Origin: Pseudoxanthomonas sp. | GTDB lineage: Bacteria > Pseudomonadota > Gammaproteobacteria > Xanthomonadales > Xanthomonadaceae | Direction of reading: 5' to 3' | Length of the DNA stretch: 64,000 nucleotides | NCBI RefSeq assembly: GCF_002863005.1 | Contig: NZ_PKDG01000008.1 | Coordinates: 1-64,000 of the forward strand | Shown here: in pieces, positions 61,455 through 64,000 of the stretch | Layout: every line of letters begins with the position of its first letter | How positions within the stretch are numbered: position 1 is the first letter of the stretch | Notes under the pieces: model-generated | Told to the model about the DNA's origin: nothing | The model's database searches: none | Seen by the model: only the letters and a program-made list of their open reading frames with translations | Translations under genes and position numbers: made by a program

Positions 61455-64000
61455 GGCATGTCCTCCTGTACTCCGGATGCCCCGCGCGCGACCTGCGCCG
61501 CGATCACGGCAGCCAGCATGTCGCCGGTGACGGGCTTGCGCACGAAGTCGTCGAACCCGGCCTGTCGCGCCAGCGGCTCGGCTTCCGCATCGGTGCGTGC
61601 GGTCAGGGCGATCAAGGGCGTGGTCATGCCGTGCAGCCGCAACTGGCGGGCCAGCGCCATGCCGTCCAGGCCCGGCAGGTCCAGATCGAGGAAGGCCACG
61701 TCGAATACCGTGGTCACCACCTCCGTCAGCGCGGCCAATCCATGCGGCGCATGCGTCACGCGGTGGCCGCGCGCGCGCAGCAGCCCCGCCACCACCTCGG
61801 ACACGGTCACATCGTCTTCGACCAGCAGGATGTCCAGCGTGCCGACATCGACCGGGGCCGATACCGCTTCGGCCGGCGTCGCGTCCCCGGCCGGGTCGGT
61901 CGCGAGCGGCTGCAGCGCGGGCAGGTCGACCGAGAAGCGCGTGCCCTTGCCCGGAGCGCTGTCCACGTCGATGCGCCCCCCCATGGCGACCGCCAGTTCC
62001 TGGCAGATCGCCAGGCCCAGCCCGCTGCCGCCGTAACGCGCCGTGGTCTGCGCGCCTTCCGCCTGTTCGAACCGACGGAACAGCCGCGCCTGCTGTTCGG
62101 CGTTGATGCCGGGGCCGGTATCGCCCACCGTCAGCCGCACCCCGTGCGGCGACAGCGGCACCGCGTGCAGGGACACATGGCCGGCCTCGGTGAACTTGAT
62201 CGCATTGCCCAGCAGGTTGAGCAGGATCTGCCGCAGCCGCAGCGGATCGCCACGCACCAGCCGCGGCACGCCCGCGGCGACGCCGTCATGGAACGCGAGC
62301 CCGCGCTTGCCCGCCACCGGCCCCATCAGCGCGACCACGTCGGCGAGCAGCGCATGCAGGTCGAACTCCACCTGCTGCAGCTCCAGCTTGCCCGCTTCGA
62401 TCTTCGCCAGGTCCAGCGCATCGTTGACCAGCCGCAGCAGGTGCGTGCCCGCCCGCTGGATTGCATCGGCATAGCCGCGCTGGCGTTCGTCCAGCGGCGT
62501 GGCCTGCAGCAGCTCGGTCATGCCCAGCACGCCCGTCATCGGCGTGCGGATCTCGTGGCCCAGCGTGGCGAGGAAGCGGGTCTTGGCCAGCGAGGCCTGT
62601 TCGGCCAGTTCGCGCTTGTGTTCGGCCAGCTGCCACGCACTGCGGCGACGCACGCGCCGGCGATACGCCGCCGCGGCGAAAAGCAGCAGCAGCACGCCGA
62701 CCACGGCAAACATCGCCATGCCCCACGCACTGCGCCACCACGGTGGCAGTACGTGCAGGGACAGCACCAGTTCGCGCGATGCATTGCCGGCGGCGTCGTA
62801 GGCCTGGACGCGCAGCCGGTAGCGGCCGGGCGTCAGCGCGGAGAACACGCGCTCGCCGCTGGCGCCCTGGTCCATCCAGCCGCTGTCGAAGCCCTCCAGC
62901 AGCGAACGGTAGCGGTTGCCCAGCGGATTCTCGTAGCTCAGCAGTCTCGTGCCGACGAGCAGTTCGTGGTCTTCGGGCTGCAGTTCCAGTGGCTGGTCTA
63001 TCCGCAGGTGGACCACGTCGTCGCCGCGGCTCACCTGCAGGCTGTCCAGCACCAGGTTGGGAGTCACCGGTTTCGGATCCGGCAGCTGCGTGTCCAGCAG
63101 CGCGACCGAACCGTCCGCTGCGGTGGTGGCCAACAGGCCGTCGGCGGTCATCAGCAGGCCGCGGTCGTTGAGCTCCTGGCTCAGCAGCCCTTCGCGCACG
63201 CCGAAGTTGCGCAGCAACGCGCGCGATCCCTGCAGGTTGGGATCGATGCGGAACAGGCCACGCCGGGTGCCCAGCCAGACCCGTCGCTGCGGATCCACGG
63301 CCAGCCCCGTCGACTCGACCGCCGGCAATCCCTGTTCGGCCCCGATCAGCCGTTCGCGTACCCAGCGGCCGCCCTCGCGGCGCCACGCCTCCACGCCCGA
63401 GAGGCGATGCAGCCACAGCCGATCGGCATGCTCGAACGCGAATGCGTACACCCGCTCGCGACCCATCGCGCCCTGCGTCACGAACCGGCCTGCCGCCGCA
63501 TCCCAGACCATCATGCCGGCGGCGCCGCCGAGCCAGACGTGGCCGTCGGGCGCCACCGCGATGCCTTCGATGTCCGGCAACCCGCCGCCGTCCTCCTGCT
63601 TGGCGACCGTGCGAAGCACGCGACCGCTGGCGATGTCGCGCTGCTGCACGCTGCCCATCTGCGAGACCAGCCACAACGTGTCGTCCGGTGCCTCGACCAG
63701 CCAGTCGATGGAGGTATTGTCGGGAACGGCGTCCTCGCCCTCCTGCCCCCACTGCCGCGAGGCGCCGGTGCGGGGATCGATCCGGATCAGGCCGCTGCGA
63801 TGGCCGATCCACAGGTGCCCCCGGCGATCCTGCCGCAACGAGGTGAGCCGCAGTTCCCCCAGTGCCGCGGCATGGTGCGGCAACGGCACGACATGGCCGC
63901 TGCGCGTGTCCAGGCGTTCGACCTTGCCCGTGCTGCTGGCGATCCAGAGGCCGTCGGCGCCCGCCTGCGACAGGCCGCGGTAGAGTCCGCCGCCCAGTCC
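61451..64000 (-). CDS. Propeller-type hybrid sensor histidine kinase/response regulator (5' truncated)
   Basis: The gene runs off the window end; 849 residues are visible. From its N-terminal side come two-component regulator propeller repeats (DRRGHLWIGHRSGLIRIDPR, GIAVAPDGHVWLGGAAGMMV), a Y_Y_Y domain (EGFDSGWMDQGASGERVFSA) and one membrane helix (AWGMAMFAVVGVLLLLFAAA). Next come HisKA with phospho-His in LATLGHEIRTPMTGVLGMTE, an ATPase domain (GDTGPGINAEQQ, YGGSGLGLAICQELA), and a receiver domain with phospho-Asp in VAFLDLDLPGLDGMALA. This is an SMP-type one-protein two-component system, often tied to polymer sensing. No DNA-binding domain is seen at its end. Confidence 0.95.
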   Translation of the reverse strand, partial: GLGGGLYRGLSQAGADGLWIASSTGKVERLDTRSGHVVPLPHHAAALGELRLTSLRQDRRGHLWIGHRSGLIRIDPRTGASRQWGQEGEDAVPDNTSIDWLVEAPDDTLWLVSQMGSVQQRDIASGRVLRTVAKQEDGGGLPDIEGIAVAPDGHVWLGGAAGMMVWDAAAGRFVTQGAMGRERVYAFAFEHADRLWLHRLSGVEAWRREGGRWVRERLIGAEQGLPAVESTGLAVDPQRRVWLGTRRGLFRIDPNLQGSRALLRNFGVREGLLSQELNDRGLLMTADGLLATTAADGSVALLDTQLPDPKPVTPNLVLDSLQVSRGDDVVHLRIDQPLELQPEDHELLVGTRLLSYENPLGNRYRSLLEGFDSGWMDQGASGERVFSALTPGRYRLRVQAYDAAGNASRELVLSLHVLPPWWRSAWGMAMFAVVGVLLLLFAAAAYRRRVRRRSAWQLAEHKRELAEQASLAKTRFLATLGHEIRTPMTGVLGMTELLQATPLDERQRGYADAIQRAGTHLLRLVNDALDLAKIEAGKLELQQVEFDLHALLADVVALMGPVAGKRGLAFHDGVAAGVPRLVRGDPLRLRQILLNLLGNAIKFTEAGHVSLHAVPLSPHGVRLTVGDTGPGINAEQQARLFRRFEQAEGAQTTARYGGSGLGLAICQELAVAMGGRIDVDSAPGKGTRFSVDLPALQPLATDPAGDATPAEAVSAPVDVGTLDILLVEDDVTVSEVVAGLLRARGHRVTHAPHGLAALTEVVTTVFDVAFLDLDLPGLDGMALARQLRLHGMTTPLIALTARTDAEAEPLARQAGFDDFVRKPVTGDMLAAVIAAQVARGASGVQEDMP

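Overview
The window is a compact, GC-rich chromosomal segment whose gene content and order fit the gamma-proteobacterial family Xanthomonadaceae (Lysobacteraceae). The genus is inferred: Pseudoxanthomonas or a near relative such as Stenotrophomonas, Luteimonas or Lysobacter. The indicators are the kdsD-kdsC-lptCAB-rpoN-hpf-hprK-rapZ-PTS-mgtE block, the hda/AI-2E/DUF2066 cluster divergent from purM, algH-ruvX-pyrB, pilT-pilU divergent from yggS-proC, and dispersed inverted repeats of the types common in this family. No rRNA, tRNA, IS element, prophage or CRISPR array was seen. Nearly all of the window is core chromosome.

Region 1-8.2 kb is an iron-acquisition locus. It holds a truncated PiuC-type hydroxylase, two Fur-box-like sites, a TonB-dependent receptor, and then a tight cluster of PepSY membrane protein, DUF2271 protein, DUF4198 protein, ApbE flavin transferase and a membrane-anchored flavodoxin/NADPH reductase. 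The DUF2271 protein carries a DGVTGPT sequence that resembles an ApbE flavinylation site, so the cluster may be a periplasmic flavin-based ferric-siderophore reductase. Region 8.2-17 kb holds hutD, comEA, an M20 dipeptidase, a GlsB-type membrane protein, manC, the amgK-murU cell-wall recycling pair, and an ECF sigma/anti-sigma/PDZ module.

Region 17-30.8 kb holds hda, an AI-2E transporter and a DUF2066 protein on the minus strand, and purM-DUF2238-purN-DUF3108-DUF3108 on the plus strand. Next come an EF-hand protein, murA and ibaG on the minus strand, then the LPS operon kdsD-kdsC-lptC-lptA-lptB leading into rpoN. Region 31-37.6 kb is regulatory: hpf, hprK, rapZ, EIIA(Man), HPr, EI and mgtE. 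ptsN is missing from its usual place.

Region 37.6-48.8 kb is mixed: a cold-shock/DUF1294 fusion, a secreted mini DNA ligase, a lipoprotein hydrolase, a GGDEF diguanylate cyclase, pyrB-ruvX-algH, tag, a CoA-transferase and several unknowns. Between a DUF6622-like gene and a proline-rich membrane protein lies an AT-richer array of about seven dyad-containing units repeating every 42-44 bp (47871-48203). I could not assign it to a known element, and it is the strongest candidate for something undescribed. Region 48.9-64 kb holds pilU-pilT, yggS-proC, a lipoprotein, a BtuF-like protein, pdxH, a glycerate-kinase-like gene, dodecin, aroK-aroB, a WGR protein, hemE, small exported unknowns, and a truncated propeller-type hybrid histidine kinase overlapping a periplasmic protein gene.

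A further signal links distant genes. The motif GGACACTTTCC(C)TACCG lies 80-90 bp upstream of both comEA and the secreted DNA ligase, in the same orientation, which suggests shared control of DNA-uptake genes.
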